17,451 nucleotides of DNA from an uncultured Desulfobacterales bacterium (GTDB lineage Bacteria; Desulfobacterota; Desulfobacteria; Desulfobacterales; JAFDCJ01): NCBI GenBank assembly GCA_945787595.1, contig CALZJV010000185.1:1-17451 (forward strand), given 5' to 3'. Each line of letters begins with the position of its first letter. Positions within the stretch are counted from its first letter, which is position 1. The notes beneath the pieces were generated by a model. It had not been told where the DNA came from and ran no database searches. It saw nothing but the letters and a program-made list of their open reading frames with translations. This document shows, one piece after another, positions 1 through 7,824 of the stretch. The translations under genes were made by a program, and so were the position numbers.

Positions 1-51
1 AAAAGATCCACTCAAGATGTGAATTTTTAAGTAAAGGGGGTTAAATCCAAG

Positions 52-1515
52 ATGCGAAATTTCCATCCGGGCAAGGGTCGCAGTCAGGGGCTAAGCCTGG
101 ATTCATTTAGCGATGATAAACTGTATGACATTCATCTGGCCACCCTGGAGGTACTTGAAAAAACCGGGCTGTTCATTGAAACCGATGAGGCGCTGGATTT
201 ATTCGATGGTTTCGGCGCCGAAGTTGACCGTGCCAATAATATCGTCAGGATACCGCCCTATATGGTGGACGATGCGGTTCGATCGGCGCCATCAAAAATT
301 ATTCTGGCCGGACGCGATCCGAATCACGATAAATTGCTGGAGGCCGGCCGGGTCCACTTCACCAATTTCAGCGAGGGTATTGAAGTGGTCGATCCGTACA
401 CGGGTGAACGCAGAATTCCGGTCAAGGCTGATCTTGCCAATGCTGCCAAGTTGGTCGACTATCTGGCTGACATCGATGTCTGTGAAAAGGCAGTGGGCTC
501 CAGTGATGTTCCTGAAGCAGTACTGCCGCTGCACAACGCCGAAGCCATGCTCAGCAACACAACCAAGCATTGCTGCGTCGGACCGGGAAGCGGATTCTTA
601 TTAAAAAAATTGGTCAAAATGGCCGGCATCATTGTCGGTGGCACCAATAAACTCAAAGCAAGGCCGATTTTGTCGTTTACCACCTGTCCGGTCAGCCCCC
701 TGACATTGATCAATGAATGCTGCGAGATTATTATGGAAGCCGCCCGAACAGGATCGGTGGTCAATATTCTGTCCATGGCCATGGCGGGCGGTACGTCTCC
801 AGTCACTCTGGCCGGGACCATCGTGACCCACAATGCCGAAGTCCTCGGAGGAATCACTTTGAACCAACTCGTTTGCAAGGGTGCTCCCGTAATTTACGGC
901 AGCTCGACCACCGCCATGGACTTAAAAATCGCCGCCGCCTCCGTAGGCACCCCCGAGTGTGCCGTCATTAGCGGAGCAGTGGCAAGATTGGCCCGGTATT
1001 ATGCCCTGCCCAGTTACGTCGCCGGCGGGTAGAGTGATTCCAAAATATCCGACTCTCAACTGGGCCATGAAAAGACGCTCACCGGACTCATCGCAGCATT
1101 GGCAGGTGCCAATCTGATTTATGGTCCGGGAATGCTTGAGAGCGGCATCACTTTCGATTTTGCCCAATTGGTGCTGGATAATGAATTTGCCAGGATGATC
1201 AAACAAACCGTCAGAGGTTTTACTGTTGATGACGAAACCCTGGCCGTTGATGTCATCAAATCGGTTGGACCCAGGAAGGATTTCCTGGCTCAGGATCACA
1301 CCCTCAAGCACATGCGATCTCACTCGCGGCCGGAACTTATCGATCGCAGCTGCATGGAAACTTGGCAAGCAGCGGGTGCAACCGACAGCTACCAGAGGGC
1401 TGTGGCAAAAACCCGCGATATATTGCAAAATCATAGGCCGCAACCGCTGCCGGAAAAAGTACTGGCAGAGATGCGTTCGATAATAACGGAGACCGAAGGT
1501 GAACTAGGCCCTTAA
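52..1515 (+). CDS. mttB: Pyrrolysine-containing trimethylamine methyltransferase MttB (in-frame UAG at 1030-1032)
   Basis: Cytoplasmic enzyme that moves a methyl group from trimethylamine to a cognate corrinoid protein (MttC), leaving dimethylamine. Reading from ATG 52, 326 codons lead to a UAG. The same frame continues for 160 more codons to TAA 1513-1515, giving 487 residues, close to the roughly 490-500 of known MttB. The UAG is codon 327 and is flanked by PSYVAGG before and SDSK after, which is the MttB pyrrolysine context as I know it. The part after the UAG ([17 protein letters not shown], then YGPGMLESG) is typical MttB C-terminal sequence, so this is one gene and not a truncated one. 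A G-rich Shine-Dalgarno lies at 35-40, with an 11-nt gap to the start. The next gene is mtbB; no mttC or ramA is seen beside it. Very sure of family and of readthrough; substrate is inferred from the family. Confidence 0.96.
1030..1032 (+). other. UAG codon predicted to be read as pyrrolysine in mttB
   Basis: TAG in frame with both the upstream and downstream parts of mttB. It falls at codon 327, where archaeal and bacterial MttB carry pyrrolysine. Conventional gene callers would split the gene here. Decoding requires pylT, pylS and pylBCD elsewhere in the genome. Confidence 0.95.
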
Positions 1516-1517
1516 AT

Positions 1518-1644
1518 GATTGAATATTGTCGATTGAAGATTGAATATTTATGGTACGCCTCCGGCTGATCAATTATAAAAAAAGATCATAGGAATGACA
1601 GAGCGAAGCGACATCCACAAATATTCAATCTTCAGTCTTCAATA
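1518..1644. repeat. Intergenic inverted-repeat element with TTCAATC heptads
   Basis: The spacer between mttB and mtbB contains a perfect 16-bp inverted repeat, 1535-1550 against 1619-1634, with a 68-nt interior. Each arm is built of the heptad GATTGAA or its complement TTCAATC: 1518-1524, 1532-1538 and 1539-1545 on the left, 1624-1644 on the right. The right half from 1586 recurs at 13918-13990, including the core GAGCGAAGCGAC. The element begins 2 nt after the mttB stop. It carries no coding potential that I can see. It looks like a small dispersed, MITE-like intergenic repeat; mobility is inference. Confidence 0.75.
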
Positions 1645-1713
1645 GTCATTTCTCCGCCAACGACGGATCTGGGTTATGACATCCAGATAACAGTAACGGG
1701 AGAAAAGAAATCC

Positions 1714-3120
1714 ATGCCAAAAAAAATATTCACCCGCATGGGTGACGGCGAGTTGGTTTCCATGCCTGCCGGGGAAATTAAAGAAGATATTCAGGCCGCC
1801 ACCCAGGATGCGGCCAGGCGCGCCGAAATCCCAGAGCTCAACACAGAGGAGATGGACCAGCTCTTTGAAATCATTGCCGACCCGTCCCGTGCAGTTAGCG
1901 TCATTTCCGGACAGGAAGTGATCGTCACGGATGACGGCTGTTCGATGAGCTTTTATTCCGGTCAGGACGGCGGCGGTGTCGGTGTTCCCATGAGTCGATT
2001 GCAGGCGATTTTGACCTATGAGCGCGCGCTGGCCGCGGATACCACCTCGATGGGACACAGTGACTACAGTTTCAAGCCGGTTAAACCCATCATCAATTTT
2101 GAGATGAATGAGTACTATTCGGCCTCGATGATGACCACCGCCCCGTTTTTATATGGCGCCCAGCCCAATATGGGATTGTACTTCCAGCCCGATGGCCCCC
2201 ATGAAAACCCGGCCGAGCTCCTTCCCCGGGGTAAAATTAAAGAAGCCCGCGAAGTACAGGAAGCCGCCGCCGAACAGCTCCACAATGATCTGGTATTTGT
2301 CGGCAAGAAATTAAATTCCATCGGTTGCGAAGGCCTCAATTTCGATACCGGCGGTTCGGCCGGAGATGCCGATTTTTGGGCGGCTCTGCAGGCCGTCCGC
2401 GATTTAAAAGAAGCGGCTCCCAACATGCCGGTCATCATGGGGGGATCGAGTGAATTTGTTTTGGGCATGCACGGTGAGGTTGAGTTCAACGGCAGGCGGC
2501 TGGCCGGCATGTATCCGCACGAACAGGCTAAAATGGCAGAGGCCGCCGGGGCCAGCATATACGGCGTGGCCATCGGCACCAGCACGAATCAATCCGTGGC
2601 ATGGAATATCGCCCGGGCCGCAACCTTCGTCAAACAAGCAGTCTCAGCGGTCAATATCCCGGTGCACGTAAATGTCGGCATGGGCGTCGGCGGTGTACCG
2701 ATGATGGAGGCGCCCCCGATTGACAGTGTCACCCGGGCCTCAAAATCTCTGGTACAGATCGGAAAGGCGGATGGTTTGTAGATTGGCGTCGGCGATCCGT
2801 TTGGCATGCAAATTTCCCATATATTTGCCTGCGGCATGGGCGGCATTCGAACCTCCGGAGATCTGGTGGCCTGGATGCAGTTGATCAAAAAATTGAAAAT
2901 TGCCACAGCCAAAAAATATGTGGCGGAAAAACTGGCAGTAAGCATTGCAGACTTGGTCGATGAAGAAGTTATGCGCCAACTCAGACAGGATCTGGGCATC
3001 GGCATCATTACTTCCGTGGCCGGCAGTCCCAAGGGCATCCGGGCAAAACTAAAAATCGCCGAACTGCTGGATGTTCCGATCAATTCCGTTAATCTGTTCA
3101 AATCTCAAACCGGCATGTAA
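1714..3120 (+). CDS. mtbB: Pyrrolysine-containing dimethylamine methyltransferase MtbB (in-frame UAG at 2779-2781)
   Basis: Cytoplasmic enzyme that transfers a methyl group from dimethylamine to its corrinoid protein (MtbC), leaving monomethylamine. ATG 1714 opens a frame of 355 codons, then UAG, then 112 codons to TAA 3118-3120, for 468 residues. Methanosarcina MtbB is about 467 residues with pyrrolysine at position 356, and here the UAG is also codon 356. The flanks (KADGL, then IGVGDPFGM) and the tail ([19 protein letters not shown], later KINSV-like INSVNLFK) match the family. A GGGAG Shine-Dalgarno at 1698-1702 precedes the start by 11 nt. It follows mttB in the same direction after 198 nt, so co-transcription is possible but the repeat between them may interrupt it. 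Certain of family; substrate is from family knowledge. Confidence 0.96.
2779..2781 (+). other. UAG codon predicted to be read as pyrrolysine in mtbB
   Basis: TAG at codon 356, exactly the pyrrolysine position of archaeal MtbB, with conserved MtbB sequence in frame on both sides. A possible stem-loop lies about 22-50 nt downstream: GCAAAT 2808-2813 pairs with ATTTGC 2823-2828, and GCA 2804-2806 with TGC 2830-2832 across one mismatch. Confidence 0.95.
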
Positions 3121-3265
3121 ATTCAGGAAATCAATGACAGGGCAATTAACGGGTAATGCTTGATATGATTTATAGGGTCAATTTTGAGCGGGCTAATGCC
3201 TATGCACATTGGATTCATAGAATGGGTAAGATGTCATCTTTGGTTTTAATCGTCCTTTATTTTGC

Positions 3266-4981
3266 CTACATTCTCCCGGATCGGAATATGGAAAGAATCA
3301 ACCAAAAGCCCAAAACGGTAGCAAGGGAATAACTAAGTAGGCCCAGCAGGGCGGTGATAGAAATGGTATGAACACCGAAAAAATCGATCGTAAATTCCAT
3401 CACCTTTTCAGAAGAATCTAAAACCAGTGAGCCGGCGATTAACGATGCACTGATAATCAGGCTGACCGTCAGTCGATTGATGCCCTTTTCGATTTTGGAA
3501 TCGGTTTGCTGAAAACCACTATGCCGGATTTCAATCTGGTGTTTTCCGGCGGCCATACCTTTGAAAATATCGTGAAATAACTTGGGAAAGACTCGCAGAT
3601 AGCCGCGGGTGGAGCGGAAATCCCTGGCGATGTTGTGTACCAGTTTCTGGGTGTCGTAGCCTTGTTTCAGCAATTTTTTGGCGTAGGGCCTGGTGACCTC
3701 CAGAAGGCCGGCGTCACTGCCCAGGATTTTCCCGAGCGCTTCAGCCTGAATGAATGTTTTAAACAACAGAATTAAATCACGGGGCAGACGAATATGATAT
3801 TTGAGCAACAGCTGCATCACCTGATCATAAACGTCTTTTACCGATATGTTTTTCAGTGATCGTCCGAAAAACGGTTCACTGATATCCCTCAAATCATTGC
3901 GAAAATATTTCAAATTGACTGTTTCTTCATTAATTAACGCGGCATCCACAAGGGCTTCCATCACCATGTCGTAATTATGTTCGGCATAGCCTAAAAATAC
4001 ATTGGCAATTTCCAGCATTGTTTTTTCATCCAGATAACCGATGATGCCGAAATCCACCAAGCCCAGCCGACCATCGTTCATGACAATACTATTTCCTGGA
4101 TGAGGATCGGCGTGGAAGAGGCCGAACTCCATAAGCTGGCGGGAAAAAGAACGCAGACCGATCATGGCGATTTCTTTGGGATCGATATCCAGAGCCCTGA
4201 TCTCATCGATCCGATCGATTCTGATCCCTTCAATGAGTTCCATTACCAGGATAGACTTTGAGGTATAGTCCCAATACACCTTCGGAATATAAAGTTCCCG
4301 GCTGTCTTTGAAGTTCCGCGCAAAACGTTCAGTGTTGCCTGCTTCGATGTGCATGTCGAGCTCACGAAAAATACTTCTTTCAAATTCTTTGACTAGATTC
4401 ACAAAACCGATGACTTGTCCGATCTCAAAGGCGTTTTCTAATTTTTCTGCAAAGTAGTGCATGAGCCGGATATCTTCACGGATTTTTTTATCAATGCCGG
4501 GACGAATCACCTTCACGACAACCAATTCGCCTTCAGCCAGTTCTGCTGCATGCACCTGGGCTACCGAAGCGGCTGCCAGTGATTCTTCTTCGATGGATAT
4601 AAAGAGTTCTGAAATGGGATGTTTGAGTTCTCTTTCGATAACGACCTGTATTTCTGAAAAAGGGACGGGCGGAACGCGGTCCTGCAACTTTTTAAATTCT
4701 TCAAGGTATTCCGCAGGGAACATATCTGCACGCATGCTCATCAGTTGTCCCAGCTTGACGAAAGTGGGTCCGAGCTCTTCGAAAACTAGGCGAATTCGCC
4801 GGGGTGAAGGATAGACCGTACCAGCGAACACGGACTTTTCATCACCAACTTTGGCTCCGCCACTGTCGCGGTCGAATACCCGATCCAGGATTTCACCAAG
4901 ACCGTGCTTCACCATAATACGGCTAATCACAGCGAAGCGTTTGATGTTTCTGACCCGATGTTTCTTTTTGGAAAAATTCAT
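3266..4981 (-). CDS. AarF/UbiB (ABC1) family atypical kinase with C-terminal membrane anchor
   Basis: Member of the ABC1/ADCK/UbiB protein-kinase-like family, which supports quinone biosynthesis or lipid homeostasis and acts at the inner membrane. The 571-residue protein shows the family-specific KxGQ motif (KLGQ, 76-79), the alanine-rich nucleotide loop AAAS at 136-139, the VVVK lysine at 157, the catalytic-loop region HADPHPGN at 290-297 and the VDFG metal-binding motif at 309-312. Two hydrophobic segments near residues 505-525 and 543-567 form a C-terminal hairpin anchor typical of UbiB. It converges on mtbB across 145 nt and stands alone on its strand. The stop is UAG (minus strand, 3266-3268), with a UAA three codons further on. 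A role in ubiquinone is unlikely if the host is a strict anaerobe; menaquinone or a general lipid role is inferred. Confidence 0.93.
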   Translation of the reverse strand: MNFSKKKHRVRNIKRFAVISRIMVKHGLGEILDRVFDRDSGGAKVGDEKSVFAGTVYPSPRRIRLVFEELGPTFVKLGQLMSMRADMFPAEYLEEFKKLQDRVPPVPFSEIQVVIERELKHPISELFISIEEESLAAASVAQVHAAELAEGELVVVKVIRPGIDKKIREDIRLMHYFAEKLENAFEIGQVIGFVNLVKEFERSIFRELDMHIEAGNTERFARNFKDSRELYIPKVYWDYTSKSILVMELIEGIRIDRIDEIRALDIDPKEIAMIGLRSFSRQLMEFGLFHADPHPGNSIVMNDGRLGLVDFGIIGYLDEKTMLEIANVFLGYAEHNYDMVMEALVDAALINEETVNLKYFRNDLRDISEPFFGRSLKNISVKDVYDQVMQLLLKYHIRLPRDLILLFKTFIQAEALGKILGSDAGLLEVTRPYAKKLLKQGYDTQKLVHNIARDFRSTRGYLRVFPKLFHDIFKGMAAGKHQIEIRHSGFQQTDSKIEKGINRLTVSLIISASLIAGSLVLDSSEKVMEFTIDFFGVHTISITALLGLLSYSLATVLGFWLILSIFRSGRM

Positions 4982-5499
4982 TCGTCTTCTTTTCCTATCT
5001 TCCTTCCTGTCCAGTCGGTCCTTTCAGCCTTACGGATATGTCCACGCCGTTTCCCCGTACCCGGTTTTCCGGAGAGTTTATACCCTTGCCATAGTGCTGT
5101 TTTATCAGGGGGAAAATGAAGTTCCAAACTAAATCAGAAATAATCCAAAATTTGATGTAGGTCGGACTCGGTTGAGCCATCGAAATGATACTATCAGTCA
5201 GTGGGGCAAAAGAACCAGATTATTTTAATATCATATACATCACTTGACAATAAATTATTTTTAAAATAACGGTATTTCTTCATGCTTAATTCACTTTTAC
5301 CAGACATTCGCGGCGTACGCTGCATCAAAATTTGAGTGAGGCGGCGGGATCTCCATAAGCAGATTGTATTATCTTTAAACAACGCGGAAAAACGGGAGCT
5401 CAATATCCTGCTATCATTTGTTAATGGAGCGTTGACATATAAAGCCGAAGGACTAATCATATACTTAACTATCGGGATTCAGAAGTCGGCGAGTTCATG

Positions 5500-5544
5500 G
5501 GGTGGTCTTAGACTCACGCGTTATTTATGTGACACAGACCACCC
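5500..5544. repeat. Inverted repeat able to form a two-part hairpin
   Basis: GGGTGGTCT at 5500-5508 is perfectly complementary to AGACCACCC at 5536-5544. Inside it TCAC 5514-5517 pairs with GTGA 5529-5532. No run of T follows, so a simple intrinsic terminator is unlikely. It could be a structured RNA, a regulator site or the end of a lost mobile element. Confidence 0.5.
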
Positions 5545-5623
5545 TCAATCGACTTGCCACATGTTTGAAAATACAACAAAAACATAATATTAGGGTCGTA
5601 AATAAAGTTTACACCCAATTTGA

Positions 5624-5642
5624 CTCCTGAATCAATTAGGAG
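5624..5642 (+). promoter_or_regulatory. Hairpin that pairs with the amidohydrolase ribosome binding site
   Basis: CTCCT 5624-5628 is complementary to the Shine-Dalgarno AGGAG 5638-5642, and G-U plus A-U pairs can extend the stem. ATG 5650 follows 7 nt after the AGGAG. The pairing would hide the ribosome binding site, so it may lower or control translation. This is visible complementarity only. Confidence 0.35.
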
Positions 5643-5649
5643 ATATAAG

Positions 5650-6525
5650 ATGAAAAAACTATTAATTTCCATATTGTTTCTGGTCACATTTGTTTCAATG
5701 ATGCACTTATCAGGTCTATTTCGTTTTAGACAGATGTTTGACCATGCAAATGCCACCCGTGTCAGTCAGGAAAGGCTTCCCATTATTGACACGCATGTCC
5801 ACTATAAGGAACCTGCATGGGAGGTTTATCCACCGGATGTTATAATTAATCTTTTAAAAAATTCCGGGGTGGTCAAGGCCCTTGTTTCCAGTACTCCAGA
5901 TGAGGGTACACGCATGCTCTACAAAGAAGATCCTGAGCGCATCGTTCCATTTCTCCGCCCCTACCATGATGACATCAATTCAAGCAATTGGTACTTAAAG
6001 GACCGGGTTTTTTCCTACATCTTAAAACGACTAGAAATGCCGATTTATAAGGGCGTTGGCGAATTTCATATCCACAACCCCATTGATGCGGATTCCCCGA
6101 TCATTCAAAAAACTGTGCGATTGGCGGTTGAGCGAGATTTGTTTATTCATGTGCATTCAGACCATCGTGCGGTGGAAACCATTTTTTCCTATGAACCTAA
6201 TATCAAGATTCTGTGGGCCCATGCTGGAATGTCCGATTCTCCGGATGTTGTATCGAGAATGTTCGATCGCCACAAAAATCTCTGGGTAGATATTTCTATT
6301 CGTGAATATGAGATTGCGCCCAATAAAAGACTATCTCCCGAGTGGGAAAAGCTTTTTCTGGAACATGCGGATAGAATTACAATTGGCAGTGATACCTGGA
6401 TAAATGCTAAATGGGATAATTACGAAGCGATCATAGCGTTTGATAGAAATTGGTTGGCCCAACTCCCCGACGAAGTGGCCAGGCAGATCGCCTTTGAAAA
6501 CGCAAAGCGTTTATTTGACCGGTAG
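5650..6525 (+). CDS. Membrane-anchored amidohydrolase-family (amidohydrolase 2) metal-dependent hydrolase
   Basis: Probable TIM-barrel hydrolase or decarboxylase of the amidohydrolase-related family (PF04909 type); substrate unknown. From ATG 5650 the protein has 291 residues. I prefer this start over the in-frame ATG at 5620 because AGGAG sits 7 nt upstream of it and it opens directly into a hydrophobic N-terminal segment (residues 3-22) acting as signal or anchor. Metal-ligand candidates are DTHVH (47-51), HVHSDH (167-172), WAHAG (His191) and GSDTW (Asp248), in the usual order. The C-terminus AFENAKRLF is the normal end of the family, so the UAG at 6523-6525 is taken as a true stop. The active domain would lie outside the cytoplasm. 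Its base composition is visibly more AT-rich than that of the methyltransferase genes. It may be cotranscribed with the next gene, but that gene has its own promoter. Confidence 0.88.
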   Translation: MKKLLISILFLVTFVSMMHLSGLFRFRQMFDHANATRVSQERLPIIDTHVHYKEPAWEVYPPDVIINLLKNSGVVKALVSSTPDEGTRMLYKEDPERIVPFLRPYHDDINSSNWYLKDRVFSYILKRLEMPIYKGVGEFHIHNPIDADSPIIQKTVRLAVERDLFIHVHSDHRAVETIFSYEPNIKILWAHAGMSDSPDVVSRMFDRHKNLWVDISIREYEIAPNKRLSPEWEKLFLEHADRITIGSDTWINAKWDNYEAIIAFDRNWLAQLPDEVARQIAFENAKRLFDR

Positions 6526-6713
6526 TATACGCTAATCGGTGCATTTCTAACCAGTCACATAAGGGTTTGCTGCAATTAGGGTTTGTCATAATAGTATTTT
6601 GTTTGAGCTGCGGCAGACTAGTGGGCTCCGCACTATTGCTCTTTCAAGGCTATTTCGGGTGCCATAAACGTTTTGATCCCCAGATTGAAATATCCATATG
6701 AAATATTCAACAT

Positions 6714-6722
6714 TGCTATAAT
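6714..6722 (+). promoter_or_regulatory. Extended -10 promoter for the dienelactone hydrolase gene
   Basis: TGCTATAAT is a perfect extended -10 element (TGn plus TATAAT). No good -35 lies at the right distance; TTGAAA at 6685-6690 is too far. The expected start near 6729 leaves a leader of about 30 nt that holds the Shine-Dalgarno AGGAGG (6749-6754). Confidence 0.5.
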
Positions 6723-6738
6723 GCCAAATCTGGCATTA
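6719..6738. promoter_or_regulatory. Perfect palindrome overlapping the promoter, candidate operator
   Basis: TAATGCCA, four bases, TGGCATTA: an 8-bp perfect inverted repeat that covers the end of the -10 box and the expected transcription start. That position suits a repressor site. As RNA it would instead form a small hairpin just before the Shine-Dalgarno. No T-run follows it. Confidence 0.45.
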
Positions 6739-6759
6739 ATTATGTCTCAGGAGGCTCTT

Positions 6760-7641
6760 ATGAAAAAGGACACTATCGATCCCAAGGTATATGACTTATA
6801 CGATGAATACTGCCACACCCAGATGACAAGACGTGATTTCCTGAATAAAGCCTCGGCACTGGCTGTCGTTGGCGGAGCAGGCATCGCTATGGCGGAAGCT
6901 CTGCTGCCTCGCTATGCTGAAGCTCAAACAATCTCCTTTACAGATGAACGGATCAAGGCCCGTTATGTTGAGTATGACTCTCCAGGCGGTACATCAGGCA
7001 AGATGCGTGGGTATCTGGTAAAGCCGGCCGGTGATGGACCTTTTCCCGCTGTGCTGGTTATTCATGAAAATAGAGGCTTAAATCCCTATATAGAAGATGT
7101 GGCACGTCGTGCCGCTGTTGAAGGTTTTCTCGCACTTGCACCTGATGGACTCTCTCCCATCGGTGGCTACCCCGGAAACGATGACGATGGAAAAGTCATG
7201 CAAAAGTCTTTGGATAGCGAAAAACTCTTCACGGACATGTTGAACAGTGCCAGATTCTTAAAAGGCCATGAGTTGTCCAATGGCAAGCTGGGAGCAACAG
7301 GCTTCTGCTATGGGGGTGGTGTTGTCAATAATCTTGCAGTGAGACTGGGTGCAGACCTGGCTGCCGGTGTTCCGTTTTATGGTCGAGCCCCAGCAACTGA
7401 AGATGTTGCCAAAATTCAAGCCCCACTTATGATGCAGTATGCTCAGAATGACCCTCGTGTAAACGCTTTGCGCGAGGAGTACCGAAAAGCTTTGGAAAAA
7501 AACAAGAAAGAGTTTGTTATGTATACCTATGAAGGTACCCGTCACGGCTTCCATAACAATTCAACACCTCGTTATAATGAAGCGCAGGCGAAAATCGCCT
7601 GGGAACGTACAATGTCGTTTTTTAAGAAACATCTCTCCTGA
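6760..7641 (+). CDS. Tat-exported dienelactone hydrolase family protein
   Basis: Alpha/beta-hydrolase of the dienelactone hydrolase family (YghX-like), expected in the periplasm; natural substrate unknown. The start ATG 6760 is chosen because AGGAGG lies 5 nt upstream; the open frame reaches back to 6673 but without a ribosome binding site. The 293-residue protein carries a twin-arginine signal (TRRDFL, 23-28, followed by a hydrophobic alanine-rich stretch to about 46). The catalytic triad is visible as Cys183 in GFCYGGG, Asp231 in AQNDPR and His262 in TRHGFH, with the supporting glutamate at 103 in HENRG. It sits 234 nt after the amidohydrolase on the same strand. Both are exported hydrolases, so a shared substrate class is possible. 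It converges on the DUF362 gene. Confidence 0.92.
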   Translation: MKKDTIDPKVYDLYDEYCHTQMTRRDFLNKASALAVVGGAGIAMAEALLPRYAEAQTISFTDERIKARYVEYDSPGGTSGKMRGYLVKPAGDGPFPAVLVIHENRGLNPYIEDVARRAAVEGFLALAPDGLSPIGGYPGNDDDGKVMQKSLDSEKLFTDMLNSARFLKGHELSNGKLGATGFCYGGGVVNNLAVRLGADLAAGVPFYGRAPATEDVAKIQAPLMMQYAQNDPRVNALREEYRKALEKNKKEFVMYTYEGTRHGFHNNSTPRYNEAQAKIAWERTMSFFKKHLS

Positions 7642-7643
7642 AC

Positions 7644-7663
7644 AAATATACATTTGTATATTT
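7644..7663. repeat. AT-rich perfect inverted repeat just after the hydrolase stop
   Basis: AAATATAC 7644-7651 and GTATATTT 7656-7663 with a 4-base loop, beginning 2 nt after the TGA stop. It lies between convergent genes, where a terminator is expected, but the stem is AT-rich and has only a short T stretch, so terminator activity is uncertain. Confidence 0.35.
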
Positions 7664-7824
7664 CATCAGAACGGAACTCAACTAGTCTGCTATGCTTTTA
7701 TTTGAGGTTAAATTTGGAAAGGTACACTCTACTTAGCGCAAGAAACTTTTTAAATCCCCATATTTTTGCCACAAAATATGTCAACAAACCACAGGCCATC
7801 GTTTGTTTTTTCGCTCAATTGGAG

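Larger units (their letters stand above)
4982..5649. other. Gene-poor stretch between the ABC1 kinase and the amidohydrolase
   Basis: About 670 bp, AT-rich, between divergent genes. Short open frames exist on both strands (for example 5336-5587 plus, 5194-5460 minus), but none has a good Shine-Dalgarno, recognisable motif or family resemblance. The region should hold the promoters of both flanking genes. It contains a 9-bp inverted repeat at 5500-5544 and a hairpin over the amidohydrolase Shine-Dalgarno. No tRNA-like cloverleaf was seen. Confidence 0.5.

Noticed and set aside
4995..5587. Small open frames on both strands in the ABC1-amidohydrolase gap
   Set aside because: No good ribosome binding sites, no motifs, and they overlap one another on opposite strands.
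6523..6591. UAG at the end of the amidohydrolase as a third pyrrolysine codon
   Set aside because: The protein already ends with the usual family C-terminus, and the extension reads as unrelated sequence with a second UAG before UAA.
7700..7770. Possible tRNA-Pyl because of ACTCTA near 7726
   Set aside because: No acceptor, D, anticodon or T stems can be drawn around it and no T-loop consensus follows.
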